Made by a program: the position numbers and the translations under genes
NCBI GenBank assembly: GCA_943788445.1
Contig: CALSQH010000004.1
Location: 62,001 to 126,000, forward strand
Source: an uncultured Pseudomonadales bacterium
GTDB taxonomy: Bacteria > Pseudomonadota > Gammaproteobacteria > Pseudomonadales > Porticoccaceae
DNA length: 64,000 nt
Direction: 5' to 3'
Notes under the pieces: generated by a model
Databases searched by the model: none
Told to the model about the DNA's origin: nothing
The model's input: the letters and a program-made list of their open reading frames with translations, nothing else
Shown: piece by piece, positions 17,633 to 27,057 of the stretch
Layout: each line of letters begins with the position of its first letter
Position numbering within the stretch: position 1 is the first letter of the stretch

Positions 17633-19557
17633 ATGATTACATTAAGTAATATTGAGCTGCGTCGTGGCATAAAAGTGCTGTTAGACGAAGCTGAGTTAGT
17701 AGTTCATCCCGGCCAGCATATTGGCATTATTGGCGGCAATGGCACCGGTAAGTCGAGCCTGTTTAAGCTGTTGCTCGGTCAGATTACGCAGGATGCCGGC
17801 GATCTGTTTATCCCGTCAACCTGGCGAATCGCTCATATGGCTCAGGAGTTGGCAAACTCTGAGCGCAGTGCGGTAGATTATGTTCTCGATGGCGATCCCC
17901 ATGTGCGCGCCATAGAAAAAGCTATTGAAAAAGCGCTGTTAGAGGAAGATAACAACCGTCTGGCTCTGGAATATGAAAAGCTGGATGCGGCCAATGGCTT
18001 TGATGCCCATTATCGCGCCGAACAGTTATTGCATGGTTTGGGCTTCGCTCAGTCGGAAGTTACCCGCCCGGTCAATAGCTTTTCCGGTGGTTGGCGAATA
18101 CGCCTAAATTTGGCTCAGGCACTGATGAGCCCTTCGGATTTAATGTTGCTGGATGAGCCGACCAATCACCTCGATTTAGATGCAACATTGTGGCTGGAAC
18201 AGTGGTTAAAAAATTATTCCGGAACCCTATTAATTATTTCTCATGATCGTGATTTTATCGATAATGTTGTCGAGCGAATTGTGCATCTTGAAAATCAAAA
18301 AACTAACGCATACAAAGGTAATTATTCGATCTTTGAGCGAGTGCGTGGCGAGCGTTTGGCGCTGCAACAGGCAAGTTTTGAGAAACAGCAAAAACGCAGA
18401 AAAGAAGTTGAAGGTTTTATTGCACGATTCCGCGCCAAGGCATCGAAAGCCAAGCAGGCGCAGAGCCGTGTTAAAGAATTGGCAGCGTATGGAAGATGTT
18501 GCGCCAGCGCATGTCGACTCGCCGTTCCACTTTACTTTTCCTGTGCCCGAAGAAAGCCCACAGTGCGTTGGTGAATCTAAGTCAGGCAGATTTAGGTTAC
18601 GGCGATAAGAAAATTCTCAGGCAGGTTAATTTTGATTTGCATCCGGGTACGCGGATTGGCCTGTTGGGTCCTAATGGTGCGGGTAAGTCGACGTTGATTG
18701 GCAGTTTAACCGGCGACCTAGACTTGCTCGACGGCAAGCGTGTTTACGGTGAAAATATAAAAGTCGGTTATTTTGCGCAACACCAACTAGAAGTTTTAGA
18801 CTTGCAGGCAAGTGCATTTCTTCACATACAAAGAATTAGCCCTAAATCCACAGAGCAATCAATACGAAATTTTTTGGGTGGCTTTGATTTTCATGGTGAC
18901 AAGGCTCTTGAGCCGATTAAAGATTTTTCCGGTGGGGAAAAAGCGCGTGTAGCGCTGGCATTGATTGTGTGGCAAAAACCCAATCTTCTTTTACTCGATG
19001 AGCCAACTAACCACTTGGATTTGGAAATGCGCCATGCCTTAACTATGGCGCTGCAGGGTTATGAGGGTGCCCTTGTGGTGATCTCTCACGACCGTCATTT
19101 GTTGCGCAATACGGTTGATGAGTTTTACCTAGTTGCGAATGGATCGGTTGATGAATTTGACGGTGATTTAAAAGATTATCAGCAGTGGTTGAAAAATTAT
19201 AATCGCGAACCAGATGCTTTGCAGCCGGTTGTTGACGAGGTGCCAATTGAGAATCCTGAAATTATTGAATCGCTGACAAGCGCTGAGAAAAAAATTCAGC
19301 GACAGCAGGAAGCCGAAGCCCGACAAAAGTTGGCGCCCTTAACTAAACAATCAAAAAAGTTAGAAAATGAAATTGAGAAATTGCAAAAAAGCTTAGTTGA
19401 AACTGAGGCGCTTTTAGCGGATGTGGAAATATACACTGAGAGTAAAAAATCAGAGCTGAAAGAGTTGTTAGAAAATCAGACTAAAGCCAAAAAGTCTATC
19501 GCCGATAAAGAGGAGATTTGGTTTGATCTTCAGCAGGAGTTAGAACAGTTAAGTTGA
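17633..19557 (+). pseudogene. ABC-F family ATPase (YheS-like), interrupted by two frameshifts
   Basis: ORF 17633-18574 (first ABC domain) and ORF 18496-19557 (second ABC domain plus coiled coil). The linker MEDVAPAHVDSPFHFTFPVPEESPQC is in a third frame; single extra bases inferred near 18481 and 18566. Confidence 0.88.
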
Positions 19558-19676
19558 TGTTTTCTATGCTAATTATTGTGTTGTAGGTCTGAAAAAACAC
19601 AGTGTTTAAACTGGATGAATGGTTTATATATTGGTAGCATGGTTCGTTCTATAGGGTTTATTAATTGGTAATCACT

Positions 19677-20189
19677 ATGTTTGATTTTAAAAAAGATGCG
19701 GACAGCGACAGTTCTGCAGGGAAAAAATCTTCTCTTGGTTTTGGCGAGACTACCAAGAGTACCAAGGGCAATAAGACATCATTAGGAGGCGTGGCAATGA
19801 TAGGTCCAACGGTTGTAATTGAAGGCAAGCTTAGCAGTGACGAAGATCTAATTATTGAAGGTACTGTGTCAGGAAGTATAAGTGCCAAAGGGCATGAGGT
19901 TACGGTGGGTTTAGCTGGCAAATTAAAGGCTGATATTTCTGCCAAAGTGGTCCGTATTGAGGGCAGTGTTCAGGGCGATATCTCGGGCTTGGAAAAAGTT
20001 ATTATTTCCAAGACAGGTAATGTGCTGGGTAATATAGATGCTCCCCGTGTGACCCTAGAAGATGGTGCTAAATTCAAAGGCAGTATCGAGATGGATCCCG
20101 GCGAGCCGACTACTGCGGAGCTACCTATTAAGCCTGTGGCCAAGGATAACGCGCAGCTGTTTGGTGCGGATAAGTCCAAGGTGTCCTAG
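19677..20189 (+). CDS. Bactofilin / polymer-forming cytoskeletal protein
   Basis: GPTVVIEGKLSSDEDLIIEGTVSGSISAKGHEVTVGLAGKLKADISAKVVRIEGSVQGDI, bactofilin beta-helix core. Confidence 0.92.
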   Translation: MFDFKKDADSDSSAGKKSSLGFGETTKSTKGNKTSLGGVAMIGPTVVIEGKLSSDEDLIIEGTVSGSISAKGHEVTVGLAGKLKADISAKVVRIEGSVQGDISGLEKVIISKTGNVLGNIDAPRVTLEDGAKFKGSIEMDPGEPTTAELPIKPVAKDNAQLFGADKSKVS

Positions 20190-20203
20190 GGCGACTGCTC
20201 TCG

Positions 20204-20255
20204 ATTACAAGGCTCTATTACAACACTTCATTACAGCACTTCAATGCAGTATTCT
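20204..20255. repeat. 13-bp degenerate tandem repeat, about 4 copies
   Basis: ATTACAAGGCTCT / ATTACAACACTTC / ATTACAGCACTTC / AATGCAGTATTCT. Confidence 0.7.
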
Positions 20256-20273
20256 AATTACGGTGGATAAGGT

Positions 20274-20936
20274 GTGAGGCTAAAGCGCGCGGAAAGTCCC
20301 AGCAAGGCCTTGAACGCAGATTTGCATAGCAATCTAGCGCCACTGCTGTTCGAAAAGGTGCAGGTCGATAAGCAGCTGGTGGTTTTGGATGTAGGGCTGG
20401 CAATGCCGACAACCGTTGAGTTGTTCTCTAGCTTTAAGTGTAAGCTTATATTTTCCGACCTCTATTCTCTGGAGTTCTTTTCCGACTCTGATCAAGGCCA
20501 AGATCAAGATCAATTGCCAAGCCATCAGCAGCTAGTCGAGAAATTTACCGCGGCGCTTAATCTTAATTCTCAAACTAAAATTGATATTTGCCTGTTTTGG
20601 GATTTCTTTAATTATCTCGATGGCACCTTATTGACCGCTTTTATTGAGGCATTGCAGCCTTATCTGGGTGAAAACACCTGTGGTTATGGCTTGGGTGTTT
20701 TGAATACCCGCTGTCAGTTACCCAACTACCAATACGGCATTAAAAAACTCGATCAACTGACTCAGCATTTTTGCTCAGAAGAGCAAAAGCCGGTCTACCC
20801 CCATTCCCAGAGAGATCTTAATAACCTGTTAGGGTATTTCTCCATTGATAAGAGTCGATTGATGCCGGATGGCCGTGTTGAATATATCCTCTCGCAGGAT
20901 GTTGACTCCAAGTTCTCTAAAAACTCTATCTTTTAG
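20274..20936 (+). CDS. Hypothetical protein downstream of bactofilin (possible methyltransferase-like fold)
   Basis: 220-aa intact ORF, GTG start; VLDVGLAMPTTVELFSSFKCKLIFSDLYSLEFF and DICLFWDFFNYLDG weakly resemble a Rossmann methyltransferase. Confidence 0.65.
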   Translation: MRLKRAESPSKALNADLHSNLAPLLFEKVQVDKQLVVLDVGLAMPTTVELFSSFKCKLIFSDLYSLEFFSDSDQGQDQDQLPSHQQLVEKFTAALNLNSQTKIDICLFWDFFNYLDGTLLTAFIEALQPYLGENTCGYGLGVLNTRCQLPNYQYGIKKLDQLTQHFCSEEQKPVYPHSQRDLNNLLGYFSIDKSRLMPDGRVEYILSQDVDSKFSKNSIF

Positions 20937-20994
20937 CGGCTATATGTGTCTAAAATCGCCTAAATTCTAAAATAATATTCTATAAGGGGGATTT

Positions 20995-21719
20995 ATGAAA
21001 CAAGCAATTATTGTCGGTGCTAGCTCGGGTCTTGGATGGGAATTGGCTATCCAATTAGCCGATAAAGGCTACCAGCTGGGGGTGATGGCACGTCGCGAAG
21101 ACTTGTTAAAAGAACTCGTCGCCCAGTTGCCGGGCACTCACTTTGTTCAATTCACTGATGTTACTGATGCGGAGCTGGCTCAACAGCAGTTAAAAGATTT
21201 AATTGCGCGAATGGGCGATGTTGAGCTAATCGTGCTGAGTTCCGGTGTTGGTCTCTATGAGAAAAAATTGGATTGGGTACCGTTGAGCGGGAGATGATTG
21301 ACGTTAATGTTCGCGGGTTTGCTGCTATGGCACTGGTTGCCTATGAGTATTTTGAACAGCGCGGTGGTGGTCATTTGGCCGGTATCTCCTCTGTGGCATC
21401 TCACCTTTTCGGAGGTTTAACCCTTACCTATCACGCCACTAAAGCCTTTGTTTCCAATTACCTCGCTGGAATGCGCTCGCGGGCCAGGCGAACCCAGCTG
21501 CCGATTACTATCACTACGATTGAGCCCGGTTTTGTGAAAACGCCGATGGTTCAGGGCAAGCCTGTTTGGATGGCGCCAGTGGAAAAAGGCGTTGCGCAGA
21601 TGGTTAAAGGGCTTATTAAGAAAAAGAACCATATTTACATTACTCGGCGCTGGCGGTTGGTGGTTTGGGTGCTTTATTTAATGCCTCAGTGGTTGCTTGT
21701 CGCGGTTTGTCTAGACTAA
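20995..21719 (+). pseudogene. Short-chain dehydrogenase/reductase, interrupted by a frameshift near 21275-21290
   Basis: ORF 20995-21297 (IIVGASSGLGWELAIQLADKGYQLGVMARR) and ORF 21273-21719 (EREMIDVNVRGFAAMALVAYEYF, SSVASHLFG, YHATKAFVSNYL). Confidence 0.88.
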
Positions 21720-21755
21720 ATTTCCTTGTAAATTGTTGAGAATTTCCGACTAAAA

Positions 21756-21771
21756 GTAAGCGATTACTTAC
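21756..21771. promoter_or_regulatory. Palindrome GTAAG-N6-CTTAC just upstream of azlC
   Basis: gtaagcgattacttac; similar GTAAG-CA-CTTAC at 12795-12806. Confidence 0.4.
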
Positions 21772-21774
21772 GTT

Positions 21775-22479
21775 ATGATGATTGAAAATAAAAGAATTAG
21801 ATTTCCCATCGTAAAAGGTGTCATGGATATGCTACCGCTGAGCTTGGCGGTACTGCCTTGGGGAATCCTGTTTGGTTCGATTGCGGTACAGCGTGGCTTT
21901 AGCTGGCTGGAAGCGCAGATGTTTTCGGCGATTGTATTTGGCGGTGCTGTACAAATTGTCACCGTAGAGCTTATGGCGGACAACGCCTCTCTGCTGACGG
22001 TTCTATTTACCGCGTTTGTGATCAGTTCGCGACACTTTTTATATGGCCTTTCTCTGCGTGATAAGTTGAGTCCCAAGCCTTTGCGTTGGCGATTGGGTTT
22101 GGGTTTTTTGCTTACTGATGAATTGTTTGCGCTCTCGGGGCACCGTCGCTCCTATCAGGGTAAGTTGCGTTTGATTTATGCCGCAGCGGCCGGCGGTAGT
22201 TTTTATCTGGCTTGGAATATCTGGACGTTTATCGGCATTGTCGCCGGTGCTTCATTGCCAGATCTTACTGATCTCGGGTTGGATTTTGCGATTGCTGCAA
22301 CTTTTATTGCTCTGGTGGTGCCGGAGATTAAAACTTTACCGACATTGGCTGCGGTGATTACAGCGGCTATTTCCTCGTTGATCTTCAGTCTCTGGGAGTT
22401 TGAGTTGGGGCTGGTTTTTGCCGCTCTACTGGCGATGGCTGCGGGCTTCACAGTGCAGCAGTTAAGGAGGCCGACATGA
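21775..22479 (+). CDS. azlC: AzlC family branched-chain amino acid exporter subunit
   Basis: MDMLPLSLAVLPWGILFGSIAVQRGFSWLEAQMFSAIVFGGAVQIVTVELM; paired with azlD. Confidence 0.92.
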   Translation: MMIENKRIRFPIVKGVMDMLPLSLAVLPWGILFGSIAVQRGFSWLEAQMFSAIVFGGAVQIVTVELMADNASLLTVLFTAFVISSRHFLYGLSLRDKLSPKPLRWRLGLGFLLTDELFALSGHRRSYQGKLRLIYAAAAGGSFYLAWNIWTFIGIVAGASLPDLTDLGLDFAIAATFIALVVPEIKTLPTLAAVITAAISSLIFSLWEFELGLVFAALLAMAAGFTVQQLRRPT

Positions 22480-22790
22480 CCTTACTGACTATTTTGTTGT
22501 TGGCCTGTATTACTTTTGGGACGCGTTATCTGTTTCTTGAGGGTCGTTTACCTGTGCGTCTGGGGTCAAATGTTAAACTGTTTCTAAGTTACAGCGGCCC
22601 AGCAGTTTTAACCGCGATAACCCTGCCAATTCTGTTTGTGCACCAGCATCAACTCGACACATCTCTCGCCAACCCCTATCTTTGGGGTGCACTAGCGGCC
22701 ATTGTGGCTGCCTATAAAACGGGTAATATTTACTGGACAGTTGGGTTGGGGATGCTGGCTTTTATCGCAGTGGGTGCGCAGACGTTTTAG
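22476..22790 (+). CDS. azlD: AzlD family branched-chain amino acid exporter subunit
   Basis: LLACITFGTRYLFLEGRLPVRLGSNVKLFLSYSGPAVLTAI; overlaps azlC stop. Confidence 0.92.
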   Translation: MTLLTILLLACITFGTRYLFLEGRLPVRLGSNVKLFLSYSGPAVLTAITLPILFVHQHQLDTSLANPYLWGALAAIVAAYKTGNIYWTVGLGMLAFIAVGAQTF

Positions 22791-22802
22791 ATTAAATAGA
22801 TT

Positions 22803-22885
22803 CCCGCCTTTGAGAGAATGACGAAAAATCGCTTCACTCCAGCGATCCCTAGTGCAGGAACGTCACCCCAGCGAAGGCTGAGGCT
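22803..22885. repeat. Degraded dispersed intergenic repeat; shares 24 bp with 10779-10802 in inverse orientation
   Basis: ggaacgtcaccccagcgaaggctg at 22857-22880. Confidence 0.75.
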
Positions 22886-22893
22886 AGCATCAG

Positions 22894-23628
22894 TTAATTT
22901 TTATAATCCGGATCAATTTTCTCAATAATCCTCGTCAGTGCTGCAAACTCAAGTTCTCCGGCAGGCTGTCCCATGCTTTGCATGGTCATCAACTGTTCTG
23001 TTCGGGCTAGCACATCAGCGCCGACTGGAATTATCGGCTTGCCGGTCGAGTCGCTGGCCACCTGTACTTCGCAGGAGCGCTGCATGGCCCACATGCTGTA
23101 AAAGGCTTCAGGAATTGAGCGGCCGCAGGCTAACAGGCCATGATTGCGCAGTATCAGCATGTTTTTATCGCCGAGATTGGCCACTAAGCGCGGCTTTTCA
23201 TCATCCATGACGGTGATGCCTTCAAAGTCGTGATAGGCGACTCTGTTGTGCAATAGGGCTGAATAAAAATTGTCGGTGCGCAGACCCTGCTCAGAACAGG
23301 CCACGGCCATTCCGGCATCCGTGTGGGTGTGGGTAATACAGGTGGCATCGGGCCGTGCGGCGTGGATGGCCGTGTGAATGACTATCCCTGCTGGATTGAC
23401 GGCGTAGTCGGTGTCTTCAACAATATTGCCGTCGATATCGACCTTGACCAGATTGGAGGCTTTAACTTCACTGTAATGTAGGCCGTAGGGGTTGATTAAA
23501 AAGTGGTGGTCGTCTCCAGGCAGTTTGACGGTGATATGGTTGTAGATCAGTTCGGTCCAACCCATGTAGTCAAATATGCGGTAACAGGCGGCGAGCTGAA
23601 CTCGCAATTCTTGTTCGGTCTGTGCCAT
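22894..23628 (-). CDS. Class II aldolase/adducin family protein
   Basis: GWTELIYNHITVKLPG, THTHTDAGMAVACS, LILRNHGLLACG. Confidence 0.92.
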   Translation of the reverse strand: MAQTEQELRVQLAACYRIFDYMGWTELIYNHITVKLPGDDHHFLINPYGLHYSEVKASNLVKVDIDGNIVEDTDYAVNPAGIVIHTAIHAARPDATCITHTHTDAGMAVACSEQGLRTDNFYSALLHNRVAYHDFEGITVMDDEKPRLVANLGDKNMLILRNHGLLACGRSIPEAFYSMWAMQRSCEVQVASDSTGKPIIPVGADVLARTEQLMTMQSMGQPAGELEFAALTRIIEKIDPDYKN

Positions 23629-24206
23629 TAGTTTGCCCTCTTTACGAATTTGGTCAGTATGACAATCTGTGTGCCGTTTACGCGGCCTTCTATATGCTCT
23701 TCATTACTGGATACCAGCGAGATATTGCGTACTGCGGTGCCGCGCTTGGCGGTAAAACTGGTTCCTTTTACATTTAAATCTTTGGTCAGGGTTACCGTAT
23801 CACCGGCGGCGAGTATGGCGCCATTGCAATCTTTATGGATAACCGCGTCTTCGTCTGTTTGGCTCTCGCCAGTGGCCTGTGCCCAGGCCAGAGTCTCGTC
23901 ATCTAGATATAGCATATCCAATAATTCCTGTGGCCAGCCTTCGGCGCTGAGTCGGGTGAGTATGCGCCAAGCCATTACCTGAACTGCGGGTACTTGGCTC
24001 CACATGCTGTCATTTAGGCAGCGCCAATGATTGATGTCGGCGGTTTCAGGATTTTTGATTTGACCAGAGCAGGTACTGCAAATCATAACTGATTGATCGG
24101 CTGTTTCATCGCTGGGTAATACGGAGAATACGTCGAGCTGGTCGTTGCTAGAGCAAAGTTCGCAGATGGAACCGCTGCGGGCCTGTAGGTCTGATTCTGT
24201 GGTCAT
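23628..24206 (-). CDS. PhnA/YjdM-family zinc-ribbon protein
   Basis: CELCSSNDQLDVFSV, CSTCSGQI, VIHKDCNGAILAAGDTVTLTKDLNVKGTSFTAKRGTAVRNISLV. Confidence 0.9.
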   Translation of the reverse strand: MTTESDLQARSGSICELCSSNDQLDVFSVLPSDETADQSVMICSTCSGQIKNPETADINHWRCLNDSMWSQVPAVQVMAWRILTRLSAEGWPQELLDMLYLDDETLAWAQATGESQTDEDAVIHKDCNGAILAAGDTVTLTKDLNVKGTSFTAKRGTAVRNISLVSSNEEHIEGRVNGTQIVILTKFVKRAN

Positions 24207-24293
24207 GGTTAAACGCTGCTTATAAATTATGATTGGAGATGTAATAAGCAGTATAACTAAGAGTTTAGAGCAATGGCGGATTTGCTTGGAGGA

Positions 24294-25298
24294 TTAAACT
24301 AGACCGGCAAGTACCTTTGCTGCAGCCCAGCCCGAGACAACGGCTCCCTCAACTCTTGGGCCGTTAAAAGCATCGCCAGCGAGGGCTAGGGGTGGCAGAT
24401 CTGTACCTTCACTCAGCAACATGCAGGGTTCGGGGTCAACCACTGAGGGCTTGCTGTAACGCCAGCCATGCACTTGAAACTCAGTTACATTGGCATTCAA
24501 TAAGGGTTGTGCCGCATCAATTAGCAATTGACCAACAGTTTGGTGATCCTGCTCAAAATGTTCGGCACTAAATTCAGCGCTGCCATGAATAGTCACCGCT
24601 GGAGTCGTGGATACACCCTTTTGCTGGTTGTCACTTATCCAGGCGATTGGGCCATCTTCTATGGCGATTGCGCCGGGTGCGGGAATGGCTGAAGAGTTTT
24701 CCAGAACCGCCATCACGGCAATACAGGCTTCATATTCAATTCGATCTAGTCGTGTCTGTTTGGCGGCAGGGATTTGGATATTACCGGAGGCCAGCAGATC
24801 AATGGATTGCGGTATAGGTGCGGTGATTAATAGCGACTTGGCGAGTACCTTTTGACCATTGTCCAGAGTTGTCAGCCACTGATGGTTGTGCTGACTTAAA
24901 GTCAGCGCGCGCACAGAGCGGAGGATAGTAATATCGGTTGCCATAGTTTTGGCAATTGCGGTCATGGTCGGGACGCCGCGGTAGCGCGGGTGGCCATTCT
25001 CGTTGCCTGGATAACTGCTGTACCACTCTTCAGCGACACCGGCTTTAACCCATTCTGCTACGGTGTCTTGAAAGCGCGGATTGCGGGTGGTCATAAACTG
25101 CGCGCCATGATCAAAAGTGGCATCACCTATTCTGCGACCCGCCAAGCGGCCCCCCAAACCACGGCCTTTATCCACAACCAGCACATTTTTGCCGGCGCGC
25201 TTTAAATCATTGGCGGCACTTAGACCTGCTAGGCCAGCGCCAATGATCAGAATGTCGACTGTATTGAGTGAATAGTTGGGCTGAATAGATGCGGACAT
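24294..25298 (-). CDS. FAD-dependent amine oxidase/oxidoreductase (renalase-like)
   Basis: DILIIGAGLAGLSAANDLKRAGKNVLVVDKGRGLGGRLAGRRIGDATFDHGAQFMTTR. Confidence 0.9.
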   Translation of the reverse strand: MSASIQPNYSLNTVDILIIGAGLAGLSAANDLKRAGKNVLVVDKGRGLGGRLAGRRIGDATFDHGAQFMTTRNPRFQDTVAEWVKAGVAEEWYSSYPGNENGHPRYRGVPTMTAIAKTMATDITILRSVRALTLSQHNHQWLTTLDNGQKVLAKSLLITAPIPQSIDLLASGNIQIPAAKQTRLDRIEYEACIAVMAVLENSSAIPAPGAIAIEDGPIAWISDNQQKGVSTTPAVTIHGSAEFSAEHFEQDHQTVGQLLIDAAQPLLNANVTEFQVHGWRYSKPSVVDPEPCMLLSEGTDLPPLALAGDAFNGPRVEGAVVSGWAAAKVLAGLV

Positions 25299-25316
25299 AG
25301 GTTAATTCTTATAGGT

Positions 25317-25466
25317 TTATTTTTTTCGAGTTTCAGTTCTGCAGCGCTGGGAGCAGTAGCGTACTTCATGCCATACTTTTTCCCATTTCTTGCGCCATAC
25401 AAAGGGTCGCTCGCAAATAGGGCAAATTTTGGCAGGGAAATCAGATTTTTTAAGGGTCTTTGGCAT
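25317..25466 (-). CDS. DUF2256-family small zinc-finger-like protein (49 aa, below ORF-track cutoff)
   Basis: My translation: [49 protein letters not shown]. Confidence 0.88.
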   Translation of the reverse strand: MPKTLKKSDFPAKICPICERPFVWRKKWEKVWHEVRYCSQRCRTETRKK

Positions 25467-25468
25467 AG

Positions 25469-25494
25469 ATAACAGTCGAATATTTGACTGTTAT
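25469..25494. promoter_or_regulatory. 26-bp near-perfect palindrome directly upstream of the DUF2256 start codon
   Basis: ATAACAGTC-gAATATTt-GACTGTTAT. Confidence 0.6.
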
Positions 25495-25580
25495 ACGGCC
25501 GTCCCTACTACTCAGTTTAACGTTCTTTAGCAGAGTAGCAGTATACGTGCTGGACGGCCAAAATACTCAGGGAGGTTCGC

Positions 25581-25991
25581 TTACATAGCTAAGTTTTGTG
25601 GTTTCTTGATAAGGGCACCGACAATTGCACCAGATACGCCTGTCTGCAACAGAGCTGCTGCAAACCATGCTTCTGCTAGCGTCAGTGGAATGGGCATATA
25701 GACATAGCTTCCCAAGCCCATCAGGCCATTACCAAGACCCAAGAGCAGGCCGAACTTAATGCCGTTGTGCAGCGATTTTTCACTGATTAGCAGATCGTAG
25801 ATCAGCACAAAGCAGATGCTAAAGCCTAATTTCACGCCATGGCAGAGGAGTACATTCATTTCTTCCATGGGCCGCCATAGGTTTGCGGTTGCCTCATAGG
25901 TTGATTGCAGCAAGATGCCATGGATTAAATAGTCGAGAATCGACCAGACTATAAATACAGCGACAATGGCCAATATATTACGTTTTAACAT
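25581..25991 (-). CDS. Conserved multi-pass membrane protein, function unknown
   Basis: 136 aa, about 4 hydrophobic segments. Confidence 0.75.
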   Translation of the reverse strand: MLKRNILAIVAVFIVWSILDYLIHGILLQSTYEATANLWRPMEEMNVLLCHGVKLGFSICFVLIYDLLISEKSLHNGIKFGLLLGLGNGLMGLGSYVYMPIPLTLAEAWFAAALLQTGVSGAIVGALIKKPQNLAM

Positions 25992-26057
25992 GATTTTGTT
26001 TCCTTTCGTTAATAGCCTTTTTACAGGCGGTTATTGGAAGCACTCCCTTCCTTAAAT

Positions 26058-26957
26058 TTAGAAAAATAGTAGGTAGATAAGCCATACGTAAAGGCCGTAT
26101 TGCAATGCATAGTAGAGCTTGCGGTTATAGGCTTTTATCTTTTTACCGAGAATTCGCACTTTGTAAATCGATGCGAAAATTCGGTTTAAAAAACCAATTT
26201 TGTCGCCATCAATATTTTTCGTGGCCGAGGCCCCCAGGACTATCCGTGAGAACAGTCGATTGATCCAGTCGACGAGAAAAAAGGTCACTGGACGTTTGAC
26301 GTCGATAAATAAAATAATGCGGTTTTGTTCGGATGTGTTTTCAGCGTAATGAATAAAGGTTTCATCAAACATCACCGCTTCGCCATCGCGCCATGAATAG
26401 CGCTGCCCATCGACATCGATAAAGCAGTCGTCTGAATTGGGGGTGGTCAAGCCGAGGTGATAGCGCAGGGAGCCTGCATAGGGATCGCGGTGTTTAACCA
26501 GGCGAGCTCCGGGTGGCAGCATGGCAAACATTGCGCCTTTGACCGTTGGAATGCTTTCAAGGAGTGCCACAGTTTGTGGGCAAAGTTGCTTTGCGGAGTC
26601 TAGGCTCGAGCCATACCATTTGAGATAGAAGCGTTTCCAGCCGGTGCGAAAGAATGAGTTAAAGCCAATATCGTCGAGTTTGTCTGAGGATTTAATCTGC
26701 GCTTGATTGTTAAGAGCTATGGCTTCGTCACGAATTATCTGCCAGTTATTTTGCAAGACCGTTAATTGGGGGAAATCTTTTATATCCAAGTAGGGGGAGG
26801 TGGGTACCTTGGAAAAACTGTAGAAAAGACAGTTGATGGGGCCAAAGATATTCGAGTGATCGGTAAGCTTGCGGCTCAATTTTTCGTGCTGCACCACGCC
26901 TCGATGCTGTATATATATTCCACAGAGTACAAAGAGTACTAAAACGGCTAGGCCCAT
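26058..26957 (-). CDS. Aspartyl/asparaginyl beta-hydroxylase family (LpxO-like) dioxygenase
   Basis: LPPGARLVKHRDPYAGSLRYHLGLTTPNSDDCFIDVDGQRYSWRDGEAVMFDETFIHYAENTSEQNRIILFIDVKRP. Confidence 0.9.
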   Translation of the reverse strand: MGLAVLVLFVLCGIYIQHRGVVQHEKLSRKLTDHSNIFGPINCLFYSFSKVPTSPYLDIKDFPQLTVLQNNWQIIRDEAIALNNQAQIKSSDKLDDIGFNSFFRTGWKRFYLKWYGSSLDSAKQLCPQTVALLESIPTVKGAMFAMLPPGARLVKHRDPYAGSLRYHLGLTTPNSDDCFIDVDGQRYSWRDGEAVMFDETFIHYAENTSEQNRIILFIDVKRPVTFFLVDWINRLFSRIVLGASATKNIDGDKIGFLNRIFASIYKVRILGKKIKAYNRKLYYALQYGLYVWLIYLLFF

Positions 26958-27057
26958 GATCAGTCCTTAATCTAGGGGGAGTTATTTATTCCCTATGTTT
27001 AGACCATGAAGGGCAGTTCTGCAAAGGTCGCGGGCTATTTTGTGGGCTATTTTCACT

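Noticed and set aside
20274-20936. Confident annotation as a methyltransferase
   Set aside because: Only weak Rossmann-like resemblance by eye; left as hypothetical.
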